Below are positions 22,141 to 31,276 of a DNA stretch of 64,000 nt, one piece after another; the stretch's first letter is position 1, and each line of letters opens with the position of its first letter. Source of the stretch: Ureaplasma canigenitalium ATCC 51252. Its GTDB lineage: Bacteria; Bacillota_I; Bacilli_A; Mycoplasmatales; Mycoplasmoidaceae. The stretch spans positions 62,001 through 126,000 of the forward strand of contig NZ_JONZ01000004.1 of assembly GCF_000712165.1 (NCBI RefSeq). Direction: 5' to 3'. The position numbers and the translations under genes were made by a program. Below the pieces are notes generated by a model. That model had not been told where the DNA came from. It did not search any database and saw only the letters and a program-made list of their open reading frames with translations.

Positions 22141-23616
22141 ATGAAGAAAAATAAAAAAAAGATTGTGATAAGTTTATTTTCAACTACTCTTGTTCTCTCG
22201 TCAGCGATTCCTTTAATCGTCAGTTGTGTCAAACAAGAGTCTGATATACGTGAGTTTTATCGTACTCCGCTGAATAATACAACGCAATCGTTTGTTGAAA
22301 TTTATGATAGTCTTTACCATGACGATAAACGCTTCCTAATTTTATCAGGATTTAACCATCCTGATAAGTTTCTTGACTTTACGAAAAAGAATTTAGTTCA
22401 CGATGATGAACTGTTCCTTCTTATTGATAACGAAGTCCCTTTAAAAGATAAAAATATGAAGGATGAACCGAGTATTGTAAGAAAGTTAGACCAAATCATT
22501 AATGTTCAATTTAATGTGCAACTAGCTTCTTTTCTTGCTGGGATGGCAGCGGCTTATATGCTAAACTCTAACCAGGAATTCTTCCTTGAAAATAAACCAA
22601 AAGATAAGCAACAATTACTGTGGGCTAGTTATGTTGGAATGCCCACTATTGGTGCTATTTCTTACCTTTCTGGTTTCGAAAAAGGAATTTCCTTCGCTAA
22701 CGAAAAGATGAACGGTAAATCTTTTACCATTAAGAAAAACGGTAAGGATAAAACACTTTCTTATAAACCTGTACTTGAGTATGTTAGTCAATTTGGTAAT
22801 AATGCTGGTTCCTTTGAATCAAAAGCAGGTGAAAAGTTTATTAATGATTACATCACTCACCAAGTTGATGTCATTTTCCCGATTGCTGGGGGGATTCAGG
22901 GAAGAGAAGCGGTTAATATTCTTGTTGAATCACAAAAAAGAACTGTGATGATTGGGGTAGATGGTCCGCAGGAAGACGATTACTCTTTTAACCGCCAATA
23001 TCGAAATAATAACCTAGAAGGATCTAACTTCAAGGATCAAAATCGACCAATTCGTTTTAGTGTTATCAAAAACCTTACCAAAGCAGTTGATGAAACATTA
23101 ACAACGGCCATCAGTAATGATAGTTATGTTAATACGAATGCGAAACGCGATGCCCTTCTGGCACCTGAAGACCGTTTCAAACCAGGAACGGTTAATGTTC
23201 TTGGACTTGAAGATAACTTTACTGGTCTTTCTGGAATCGGAAAAGAATACTTAACAAATATTGCTAAACTAATTTACAACAATAATAACCTAACTTATCA
23301 AACAGCGATTGACCTTATCTCTAAAGAAACTGTTTTTAAAAATCTAATTGATGAAATTAGTTATACTGGCAAACAAGGAGATCATGAACAGACTTGAAAC
23401 TATCATATTCCTAAATCAATTTATTTAGCAAATAGTCCCAGTTCTTTGTTTAAGAATGATTATCTTATGTTAAGTGATGAAGATAAGAAGAAACGAGTTG
23501 CTCAAGTACTTACATCTCCCTCAGATGTTATTAACGATAAAGGATTTAATGAATCAATATACTTAGGGGTTCACAACTTCTATTCGAAGCAAGGAATCAA
23601 GACACCTAAAATCTAA
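22141..23616 (+). CDS. Second BMP-like lipoprotein
   Basis: Lipoprotein of 491 residues with signal peptide and lipobox Cys29 (LIVSC). It shares ordered elements with the first lipoprotein of this operon: FNVQLASFLAGMAAAYMLNSNQ (compare AALLAGIAAAYYLNSNQ), SYVGMPTIGAISYLSGFEKG and DVIFPIAGG, so it is a diverged paralogue. One TGA (23396) is Trp. A strong terminator begins at its stop codon. It may bind another nucleoside or act as an accessory surface protein. Confidence 0.83.
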
Positions 23617-23640
23617 AGAACACACGGTGTTCTTTTTTTA
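23616..23640 (+). terminator. Intrinsic terminator of the BMP operon
   Basis: Perfect 8-bp stem AAGAACAC/GTGTTCTT with a 3-base loop, followed by a T-rich run. It begins at the last base of the stop codon of the second lipoprotein. Confidence 0.9.
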
Positions 23641-23697
23641 TCAATAAATTGAATTTTTTTAACTTATTAAGGATTAATCCATAACATATATAAATAA

Positions 23698-24270
23698 AGA
23701 AAGGATACCAAACTTTATAAAATAGGTGATATTTGCAATATCGCACACGGAAAAGTTTACTCAAAACCTTATATCAGAGATAATCCAGGTATCTATCCAG
23801 TCTACTCATCACAAACATTAAATAATGGGGTTCTTGGAATGATTAACACTTATGATTTTGATGGTGAATATCTTACCTGAACAACTGATGGTTATGCTGG
23901 AACTGTGTTTTATAGGAATGGTAAGTTTTCAGCTACAACTCGTTGTGGAGTTCTTCATATCAAAGATGGAAACATAATAAATGCTAAATATCTCTCGTAT
24001 ATAATCAGGATTATTTTTCCTAAGTTTGTAAATAAATCTATTAGTAACTATAAGTTAACAAGCAATATAGTTGAAAACATTAAAATCCCTGTTCCTTCTC
24101 TTTCCATCCAGAACAAAATTGTTAATATTCTCGACCAACTTGAAACTTATTCAAAAGACATCACCACTGGTCTTCCACTTGAGATCAACCTAAGAAAGAA
24201 ACAATACGAATATTATCGGAATTTATTATTAGACTTTGACAAGAATGCAGTAACGAAACACGAAATTTAA
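23698..24270 (+). pseudogene. Half-length type I restriction specificity (HsdS) remnant
   Basis: An open frame of about 190 codons (one TGA = Trp) encodes a single target-recognition domain starting KLYKIGDI, then the conserved helix region with IKIPVPSLSIQNKIV and INLRKKQYEYYRNLLLDF, the usual end of an HsdS protein. Full HsdS has two such halves (~380-400 residues). A stop lies just upstream (23695) and there is no ATG before codon ~50, so it is either 5'-truncated or a silent donor cassette. AAGGA at 23701-23705 is too close to the frame start to serve it. No hsdM or hsdR is in the window. Confidence 0.8.
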
Positions 24271-24760
24271 TTAATAAACTTAATGCGATTTAAATGCCTT
24301 AGTAATCCATCTTTTGCCTTTTATTAAGTAATTTTGGTTTGTTATGATTTCTGCAATTAATAATATGAGTTTCGATTAACCAACTAATTTTCCTTATCGA
24401 ATAAATTAGTTACATAAATAAAATAAGTGGTTAACAAGAATTTTTGCTAATTTGTACCATTTTGGTCGTCTCTCTTACCAAAATCTATAATATTTTGGTA
24501 TTAATAAAATGTAAGAGTGCAGAGAACAAGATGATATTAAAATACTGATGCCTTATTTAGGTTCCGGCTCTTACTTTAAACTAAATTTTTCTATGTTAAT
24601 TTGTATAGGGGAACAAAATACTGACCATCCTTCTTAGATAAAAGTTTTATTTATTCTCGTTTTCATTTTTATTTATATAAAGTTTTCTTACCTGAAATGT
24701 ATTTAGCATTTACACATAATAAAGATGGTTGGTAACGACATAGACAAATTGCACCTAATA
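24271..24760. other. Gene-poor region without a recognisable gene
   Basis: About 490 AT-rich bases between the HsdS remnant and the rplL terminator. Only short open stretches occur: about 50 codons on + around 24515-24635 and about 50 codons on - around 24300-24450. Neither has a start or a recognisable product, though they could be decayed gene fragments. The one clear structure is the nested inverted repeat at 24472-24574, listed separately. Confidence 0.6.
24472..24574 (+). repeat. Nested inverted repeats with an embedded TATAAT
   Basis: Inner arms TACCAAAAT (24476-24484) and ATTTTGGTA (24492-24500) flank a 7-base loop that contains TATAAT (24486-24491). Outer arms CTCTTAC (24472-24478) and GTAAGAG (24511-24517) enclose them, and a further CTCTTAC at 24568-24574 could pair with the same GTAAGAG instead. 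TTGGTC at 24462-24467, 18 bases before TATAAT, could be a -35 box. This could be an operator-promoter or a small structured RNA; no product is identified. Confidence 0.5.
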
Positions 24761-24797
24761 TAAAAAAAACACTACAACAGCTTGTAGTGTTTTTTTT
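24761..24797. terminator. Bidirectional terminator downstream of rplL
   Basis: Stem ACACTACAA/TTGTAGTGT with loop CAGC, flanked by A8 on one side and T8 on the other, so it can terminate in both directions. It lies about 27 bases past the rplL stop on the minus strand. Confidence 0.92.
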
Positions 24798-24823
24798 ATC
24801 AAGTTTATGGACGGTAAAGAGAA

Positions 24824-25192
24824 TTAAACTAATTCTACCTTAGCTCCGACTTCTTCGAATTTCTTCTTGATTTCCTTAGCTTCTTCTATCTTCACATCTT
24901 CTTTAATGATGCTACCAGCTGTTTCAGCAGCTGTTTTAGCTTCCATTAAACCAAGACCAGTAATTTCACGGATTAGCTTAATTACACCAACCTTGTTAGA
25001 ACCAGTTTCAACTAGTTTAATAGTTGCTTCAGTTGCGGCTTCAGTTGGAGCTGCCGCTGCTGCTGCCGCTACTGGAGCTGCTGCTGAAACACCGAATTCA
25101 GTTTCGATAGCTTTAACTAGGTCGTTTAGTTCAAGCATTGACATTTCTTTAATAGCAGCAATAAATTGTTCAATAGTTAATTTGTTTGACAT
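24824..25192 (-). CDS. rplL: 50S ribosomal protein L7/L12
   Basis: Stalk protein that recruits translation GTPases. The 122-residue product has the N-terminal dimerisation domain, an Ala/Pro/Thr-rich hinge (about 35-55) and the conserved C-terminal domain ([20 protein letters not shown]). It follows rplJ by 18 bases on the minus strand and is the end of that operon. Confidence 0.97.
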   Translation of the reverse strand: MSNKLTIEQFIAAIKEMSMLELNDLVKAIETEFGVSAAAPVAAAAAAAPTEAATEATIKLVETGSNKVGVIKLIREITGLGLMEAKTAAETAGSIIKEDVKIEEAKEIKKKFEEVGAKVELV

Positions 25193-25210
25193 AATTTCGT
25201 TCGCTTAAAA

Positions 25211-25711
25211 TTAAGCACCTTTCTTTTCAGCTACGGCTTTTAATCCGTATAAGACATTTCTCAATGGAGCTGTGAAACATGAGAGAAGCATTGAGTACAA
25301 TCCATCACGTCCAGGAATATTTGCAATACTTGCAACTTGTTTGACATCAATGTACTTATTTTCTAGATAAGCACCTTTGATAGGAACAAAATCAAATTCT
25401 TTTTGTATCCCGTGTACAGCCTTGATGGCAGCAACTTCGTCGTCGAAGCCAACAGCGAAAGCATTAGGACCACTTAATGAGTTTTCAAACCCTTTAATAC
25501 CAGCTTTTTCAAAAGCACGCTTTGAAATGTTGTTTTTTAAAACAAACATCTTTGAGTTTGATTCATGTAATGTGTTTCTTAAAGCAAGGATGTTAGCTGC
25601 AGTTAGTTTGTGGTATTCGAATACAACAAAAGACTTTGCACTCTTAAATACTTCTGCCATATGCTCTACTAAAGCTTGTTTTTTAACAACACTTTCTTTT
25701 TGTTTTTGCAT
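25211..25711 (-). CDS. rplJ: 50S ribosomal protein L10
   Basis: Base of the ribosomal stalk, 166 residues. Family features include VFEYHKLTAANILALRNTL, KNNISKRAFEKAG and the C-terminal L12-binding helix (SMLLSCFTAPLRNVLYGLKA). It has its own promoter and a structured leader (25738-25806) that fits autoregulation by the L10-L12 complex. The start ATG at 25711 follows AAGGAAATCAT-like sequence. Confidence 0.97.
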   Translation of the reverse strand: MQKQKESVVKKQALVEHMAEVFKSAKSFVVFEYHKLTAANILALRNTLHESNSKMFVLKNNISKRAFEKAGIKGFENSLSGPNAFAVGFDDEVAAIKAVHGIQKEFDFVPIKGAYLENKYIDVKQVASIANIPGRDGLYSMLLSCFTAPLRNVLYGLKAVAEKKGA

Positions 25712-25737
25712 ATGATTTCCTTATTAAATAAAAAATG

Positions 25738-25806
25738 GCAACATGCACTTGCTTCCTCGGTAACAAATTAAGTTTAGATAAACAGTTACTTTCTTAGGCA
25801 CATTGC
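25738..25806 (-). promoter_or_regulatory. L10-type ribosomal protein leader
   Basis: On the minus-strand RNA, GCAATGTGC and GCATGTTGC form a 9-bp closing stem (with two G-U pairs), and GTAAC/GTTAC forms an upper stem, separated by an asymmetric purine-rich loop (CCGAGGAAGCAAG) like the kink-turn side of L10 leaders. It sits immediately before rplJ. Known L10 leaders bind L10(L12)4 and repress the operon; here that is inference from structure and position. Confidence 0.7.
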
Positions 25807-25812
25807 TTTTCT

Positions 25813-25841
25813 ATTTTACCAAAAAGTTCGTTATAAAACAA
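25813..25841 (-). promoter_or_regulatory. Promoter of rplJ-rplL
   Basis: On the minus strand, -35 TTGTTT (25836-25841), a 17-base spacer and -10 TAAAAT (25813-25818). The predicted start, about 7 bases downstream, coincides with the first base of the leader stem at 25806. Confidence 0.72.
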
Positions 25842-25848
25842 GGATGAA

Positions 25849-27405
25849 TTAGTTGTTAAGCGCAGCTTGGATGCTACTAAAAATTGTGTTTGTTTCTTTC
25901 ACTTTTTCAATTTCTTGAATGATTTTTATTTTATCTGGGTCAATAATAGCAAGGATGATTAAAATGCAGAAACCAAAAAGAATCACACTAGTGATCATAT
26001 CAAGTAGAGTAGCTAATATAGGTGTCGAAACAACAGTTGGGTCTAACTTAATTTTGCTTGCAAAAAGCGGTAGACTAGCACCAAGGAAGTTAGCGACAAT
26101 AACTGATAATAAAAGTGAAATAGAAGCAGCGGCTGAAACGATACTTGCGACAATCATCGGATCTTTAATGGTTGTAAGAAGATGACCGTTACTATAAAGG
26201 TCGGGTCTAATGATTGCAAAATAAATCATTAGACGAAGGAAGTTAACAACACATAATAAGGAGGCAATCAGTAAACTTACCAGGAATTCTTTTAAAATAA
26301 CTTTCCAATATTCCCGGGTGGTGATTTCACCAATCGAGAGTGACCGAATAACACTAGCGGCCGCTTGTGAACCAGCATTTCCGGTTGTCCCGGTCATGAC
26401 CGGAATCATTGGAGCAACAAGGAGAGTAGAAAGACCAGCCGTGATAAATTGACCTAATTCTTGGAATTGGTCAATAAGGAAAGCTGTAATTGTTTCAGAG
26501 ACCATTAAGATGACCAGAAGAAGAATCCGTGATTTAAAAATCATTAGAGGATTTTGTTTTGAATAAGGAAACTCAGGTTTGGAGATACCATACATTTTAT
26601 AAATATCGTTAGTTGCTTCGGTGTCAAAAGCTGGTTGGATATCGTTGTCGCTGATATAACCAACCATTTTGTTATACTCGTCTACAACGACAACCATTTC
26701 AAGGGAGTATTTACGGAAGATATCTATAACATAATCAAGGTCATCGTTCGTTTTGATGATGAAACCATCAATACGCATTATTGAGCTTACCTTGTTATTG
26801 AAGGATTCGGCAAGTAGAAGGTCGTGTAGTGAAACGAAACCCTGCATTACTCCATCTTCATCGACGACAAAAATTATTTTTGTGTGTTCGTACTGGTCTT
26901 TGTGTTTTTTAATCTTATAAAGAGCCTCTTCAATTGTTTCATTAACCTTTAAGTTAAGGAATTCGCTGTTCATAATTGAACCAGCATCGTCTTTGTCGTA
27001 TTGTTCAAGTTCCTTAATTGCTTTTCTTTGATTTGGTTCAAGGGAAAGCAAAATCTTTTTGACATACTTAGGATACTGGTCCATAATCTTTAGGACATCA
27101 TCATTAAAGCATTCATAAAGAATGATTTTAAGTTGTTGATTAGTTGAGAATTCGAGGATTTTAGTGGTCGATTCCTTGTTAATGAAACGGAAAATTTCCG
27201 ATGAAATACTGTCCTTGGTAGCAAGCAAGATAAAGATGTTTAAATCAGGATTATTAATTTCTTCCATACAAGAGACAATGGTATAAATACTTTTCCCTTT
27301 AAAAAGTTTTTTAATCCCATGAATGTCCTTGTTACTGTAAAGAGAAAGAATACTTTCACGAAGAAGGATGTTAGAAGGTGATTTTAATTTAATCTTACTA
27401 TTCAT
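25849..27405 (-). CDS. mgtE: Magnesium transporter MgtE (copy 1)
   Basis: Mg2+ channel/transporter of 518 residues: N-terminal helical domain (about 1-140), two CBS domains (about 140-270; EGVMQGFVSL-like and KMVGYISDNDIQP), then about five membrane helices including the pore region MIPVMTGTTGNAGSQAAASV. The ATG at 27405 is preferred over a GTG nine bases upstream, which is itself part of the AGGTGG ribosome binding site. It overlaps the upstream mgtE copy by 8 bases. No Trp codon interruptions occur. Confidence 0.93.
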   Translation of the reverse strand: MNSKIKLKSPSNILLRESILSLYSNKDIHGIKKLFKGKSIYTIVSCMEEINNPDLNIFILLATKDSISSEIFRFINKESTTKILEFSTNQQLKIILYECFNDDVLKIMDQYPKYVKKILLSLEPNQRKAIKELEQYDKDDAGSIMNSEFLNLKVNETIEEALYKIKKHKDQYEHTKIIFVVDEDGVMQGFVSLHDLLLAESFNNKVSSIMRIDGFIIKTNDDLDYVIDIFRKYSLEMVVVVDEYNKMVGYISDNDIQPAFDTEATNDIYKMYGISKPEFPYSKQNPLMIFKSRILLLVILMVSETITAFLIDQFQELGQFITAGLSTLLVAPMIPVMTGTTGNAGSQAAASVIRSLSIGEITTREYWKVILKEFLVSLLIASLLCVVNFLRLMIYFAIIRPDLYSNGHLLTTIKDPMIVASIVSAAASISLLLSVIVANFLGASLPLFASKIKLDPTVVSTPILATLLDMITSVILFGFCILIILAIIDPDKIKIIQEIEKVKETNTIFSSIQAALNN

Positions 27406-28975
27406 AATTTCCACCTATGTTCAAGTATGATTGAATGGTTGAAGCTACCTCACTCTTTGGCTGATGAAGCATATTTATTTGGTCCACATTACCTTTATCG
27501 ATGATGAAGATAAGGAAGAGGATACCAAAACCAAAAAGGACAACGGTGGTAATCATGTCACAAAGAGTTGAAAGGATAGGTGCTGACATAATTGTAGGAT
27601 CTGCTTTTACTCGTGTAGCAAAAAAAGGTAGACTGCACCCAAGAAACTTTGAAACTACAGTTGCAATAAAAAGCGATAGCGAAGTTGATGAAGCTATAAT
27701 TAATCCAACAATCATTGGATCGGTAATGGTTGTAATAACTATCCCGCTACTGTGAATCTTAGGTGGAATAATTGCAAAGTAGACGACAAGCCGAAGGAAG
27801 TTGACAAGAGCAAGAATAAAAGCGATTAAGCTCGAGGCGAGTAGTTCTTTTAAGATTGTTTTTCCGTACTCTTTAACTGTGATGTCACCTATGGAAAGAG
27901 CACGAATGATACTTGCGGCCGATTGAGAACCAGCATTACCAGTTGTTCCCGTTACAGCGGGGATAATAGGGACAATGATTAAGGTAGAAAGGCCAGCGGT
28001 CATTGTTTGACCGACGTCTTGGAAGCGGTCAATAAGAAAAGCAGTGACTGTTGCTGCTATCATTAATAACACTAATCAAAAAAAACGAGATTTAAACAAT
28101 ACAACTGGACTTGACTTAATGTATGGAAAATCAGATTTTGTAATCCCGTACATCTTATAAATATCAACGGTAGTTTCAACATCCATATATGGTTGAATGT
28201 CATTGTCAGTGATGTATCCGACAAGATGTTCATTTTCATCGATAATCGCAAGCTGCTCAAGCTCATACTTCTTAAAAGCCTTTACGACATCATCGATGTC
28301 GTCGTTCTTGTGAAGGGTAATAATTGATGAATCGACGATTTCCTTTAACTTAATATCATAAGAGTCCGCGAACAACAATGAGTGCATTGAGATAGAACCA
28401 ACAAGTTTACTCATATTATTAGTGACATACATGATGTTGTTTCGCTCATAATCATCTTGAATCCGTTTAATTTCAACCAATGTCTCTCTGATAGTAAAGT
28501 CTTCATTTAGAGTAAAAAAGTCAGTATTAGCAAGAGAGTATGCATAGTTTTCATCATAGTCAGCGAGTTGACGAATTGCTGCTCTCTGATTACTATCAAG
28601 ACTATGGAGAATTTTCATCTTTAACGAAGGAAGATCCTTCATTAGAATGACGATATCATCGTTAAACAACTCAAAAAGAATAACCCGCAGTTGCTGGATT
28701 GTAGCCTCTTCAATAATTGTTGATCGAAGTTCAATATTAATTGATTTAAAGACATCAGTACAGATTGTATCCTTAATTGCTATTAGGACAAAAATAATGA
28801 TTTGCGAATCATTAATTTCTTCAAGAGCATGGACGATGACATCAATTGGTTTGTTCTTTAACGTTTTAAGCAGGAGATTGACATTTTTTTGTTCAAAGAA
28901 TTGTTCTATTTGTTTGCTTAATTGTTGAATTAAAAATGTTTGATTTTTTGTTAATGAAATAGCCAAACTAATCAT
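27398..28975 (-). CDS. mgtE: Magnesium transporter MgtE (copy 2)
   Basis: 525 residues with the same domain order as the downstream copy: helical N domain, paired CBS domains (LVGYITDNDIQP), and a membrane domain with IIPAVTGTTGNAGSQSAASI. One TGA (28073-28075) encodes Trp (RFFW...LVLLMIAATVTAFLI). It has a GGGGG ribosome binding site. The membrane domains of the two copies are close while the N domains differ more, which suggests duplication and divergence. The 8-base overlap indicates co-translation. Confidence 0.93.
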
Positions 28976-28994
28976 CCCCCTTTTACTAATTATT

Positions 28995-29022
28995 ATTATA
29001 CTTACCTTTAACCATAAAACAA
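28995..29022 (-). promoter_or_regulatory. Promoter of the mgtE pair
   Basis: On the minus strand TATAAT (28995-29000), with a TTGTTT-like -35 about 16-17 bases upstream. The predicted transcript start is only about 13 bases before the ATG, so there is no room for an Mg2+-sensing riboswitch leader. Confidence 0.55.
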
Positions 29023-29028
29023 AGGATA

Positions 29029-29056
29029 AAAAAAAGAGCGGTTCGCTCTTTTTTTC
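29029..29056. terminator. Terminator after the PQ-loop gene pair
   Basis: GAGCG/CGCTC stem with a 3-base loop, extended by flanking A7/T7 pairing to give a strong hairpin and U-tract on either strand. It sits about 20 bases beyond the stop of the minus-strand PQ-loop gene and upstream of the mgtE promoter. Confidence 0.9.
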
Positions 29057-29074
29057 AAATGTTTAGTGTTTGAG

Positions 29075-29572
29075 TTATTTCATTGGGTAACGCATTTCGC
29101 AGTATTCAAGTTCAGACATACCTTTTGCTTTTGCTTGATTCATATTGTAAGCTTTGACAGCAATAACAATAAGTGAAGCAAGGAATGAAAGAGTTTCTGA
29201 CATCGCAACAAGGATGAAACCACCAACGGTTACAGATACACCCATTCAAGCAAAAATTGAAAGAAGACCTAGAGCTAGAACATTAATAATTCACATCAAT
29301 AAACTCATTGTTTCTGTACGTTTTGTTCTAAGAACTTGAATAACAACTGGTACGAATGCCGCAAATACAAGAACAGCACCCATTACTTGGAAAACAACTC
29401 CTCAAATGTCGGTTGGATAACCATATCTAGTTGGGTTAATAAAGTCAGCTTCTGCCGTTGAACCACTTGGGAATAAACCTTGAACCTTATCAAAAACACC
29501 AACTTGGACTTCGTTACTTACATAAACATTTCCTACTTTACCAGCAGCATGTAATAATGATTGAATACTCAT
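29075..29572 (-). CDS. PQ-loop (SemiSWEET-like) membrane protein, smaller copy
   Basis: 165 residues, missed by simple ORF calling because three TGA codons encode Trp. A PQ-loop/SWEET segment is recognisable (FVPVVIQVLRTKRTETMSLL then TGA-Trp), with about four membrane helices and the C-terminal tail KGMSELEYC. SemiSWEETs transport sugars; other PQ-loop proteins have other substrates. The Pro-Gln of the motif is Pro-Val here. It starts 2 bases after the other PQ-loop gene ends. Confidence 0.75.
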
Positions 29573-29574
29573 AA

Positions 29575-30165
29575 TTATTTACCTGCCTTTCCACTCTTTA
29601 AACTAAGACAATATTCAGCATGAGTCATACCCATTGAAGATGCTTTTCTCTTGTTATAAATAATAAGGAAAGCAGTCATAAATGAAGTAATTGAACACAA
29701 TAGTTCTCCACCAATTAGGAAGATACCTGGAACAAGGAATCCAGCTACTCATTCTTGATAGTTGAAGATTAGGAAACCGTCTTGTGTTTGATAAGCCTTA
29801 CCTAATGTATCTTTAATTAAGAATGTATATGAAGCAGGGTTAGCTGCAACTAGTGAGCATCCATAAATTGTAAGGAAAGCAGTCGCTAAACCAGTTAAGA
29901 AGAATAGTAAGAATGATAATCCTTGAGTTTGTCTGTCTTTAAATGTCTTTATTGTTTGAGGTAAAACACTAAAGGCAATAACAATAGTACCAACTACACT
30001 AAAAACAGCAATTGCAATTGATATTGGGCTTGCGCCTGTACCTAAATTCCCAAGCACACCGTTTATAGCATCTTCTGATGGAAGATTGCTTTCGGTTGCA
30101 GTACTAGTACTAGGTGCTGCGCTGTATAGGGAACTAGATACATTTAAAAAATCAAAATTTGACAT
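29575..30165 (-). CDS. PQ-loop (SemiSWEET-like) membrane protein, larger copy
   Basis: 196 residues. After a Ser/Thr-rich N-terminal segment (about 45 residues), the PQ-loop motif VLPQTIKTFKDRQTQGLSFL is intact, with four or so hydrophobic helices. The C-terminal tail MGMTHAEYC matches that of the next gene (KGMSELEYC), so the two are paralogues. One TGA (29748-29750) is Trp. Likely a sugar or small-solute carrier; substrate unknown. Confidence 0.78.
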
Positions 30166-30276
30166 ATTTTTGCACCTTTTTGTTTTATATTTTCATTTTA
30201 ATATTATGACAAAAGGTTAAAAAAAACAATAAAAATATAATGATTATAAAAATATTGTTATTAAAACATTCAAAGT

Positions 30277-30738
30277 CTATTTATTTTTGGACTCAAAATC
30301 TTCAATTTTCTCAATTCGTTCCTCGTGACGTTCACCTAAAAAATGAGCATCGAGAAAGTTATTTATCATTTCATTTATTTCATTGACAGAAAAGTTTCTA
30401 ACACCGAAACATATGACATTTGCATTGTTATGTTCTTTTGCTAGTTTAGCGACTTCCTTATTGTAAAGCAAGGCAGGACGGATATTTTTAACTTTTCCAG
30501 AAGCGATGCACATACCAATGCCAGAACCGCAAAGAAGAATTCCGAGTGAGTCTTTTTCTTTGTTGACAGCATTTCCTACAAGGAAGGCATAATCAGGATA
30601 ATCAACACGTCCTTCGTTTGGATGAGCACCTAGGTCAACTACATCGTAACCTTTATTAGTTAAGAACTTGATAATAGCCTCTTTTTGTTCATAAGCCGCA
30701 TGATCATTTCCTAGAAAAATTTTTATTTTTTTATTCAT
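30277..30738 (-). CDS. rpiB: Ribose-5-phosphate isomerase B
   Basis: Interconverts ribulose-5-P and ribose-5-P. The 153-residue product has GNDHAAYEQK at the N-terminus, DYPDYAF, the catalytic LLCGSGIGMCIASGK and FGVRNFS. Its start overlaps the tsaC stop by 8 bases. It links to transketolase and deoC (49.6-52.2 kb) in pentose metabolism. Confidence 0.93.
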   Translation of the reverse strand: MNKKIKIFLGNDHAAYEQKEAIIKFLTNKGYDVVDLGAHPNEGRVDYPDYAFLVGNAVNKEKDSLGILLCGSGIGMCIASGKVKNIRPALLYNKEVAKLAKEHNNANVICFGVRNFSVNEINEMINNFLDAHFLGERHEERIEKIEDFESKNK

Positions 30739-31276
30739 GACTTTTTAGTTCCTTGATATATTCATCAATAAGTTCGACCTTCTCACCTTTGCGTATGTAT
30801 TCCCATTTATCAATGTCAACAATGGTTGAAGGAAGGTCAACTTTCTGCTTACCTTCTATATAAAGAATTTTTGAATTGCTACCAAATTTAAAGATAGCTT
30901 CTTGTGTATTTTGCACTGGCTTTTCGTTTGTGATGTTTGCACTACTGCAGTAAAGAGGACCTAATTTATCAATTAATTTTAGGATGGATGGACAATTTGG
31001 CATTCGGTATGAAATCCCATCTTTAATTACGGTCAAAGGTCCTGGTCAAAACAAGTTCAAAAATTGTTCTTGTTCGACGGTTAGGTTTTTTAATAACTGA
31101 TAATCTTTGACAAAAAGGACTAACTTTTTATTTCTATCCCTTTTTTTTATCGAGTAAATGATATCTTCGTTTTTAGCGAGAAGTCCCATAATGGTGTCCG
31201 TTGGAATGCAGACACATCCATTATTTTGAAGCATTTCGTGCATCTTGGTAATGTCAGTAATTTTGTATGTTTTCAT
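30731..31276 (-). CDS. tsaC: Threonylcarbamoyl-AMP synthase (TsaC/YrdC/Sua5 family)
   Basis: Makes threonylcarbamoyl-AMP for tRNA t6A37. The 181-residue product has CIPTDTIMGLLA and KKRDRNKKLVLFV, then WPGPLTVI (Trp by TGA) and SSANITNEKP, which match family motifs. It overlaps prmC by 23 bases. The prfA-prmC-tsaC order is common in Firmicutes and supports the call. Confidence 0.9.

Noticed and set aside
24511-24574. Possible tRNA (7-bp ends GTAAGAG/CTCTTAC)
   Set aside because: No D-arm, anticodon arm or T-arm can be placed inside; the ends fit only an inverted repeat.
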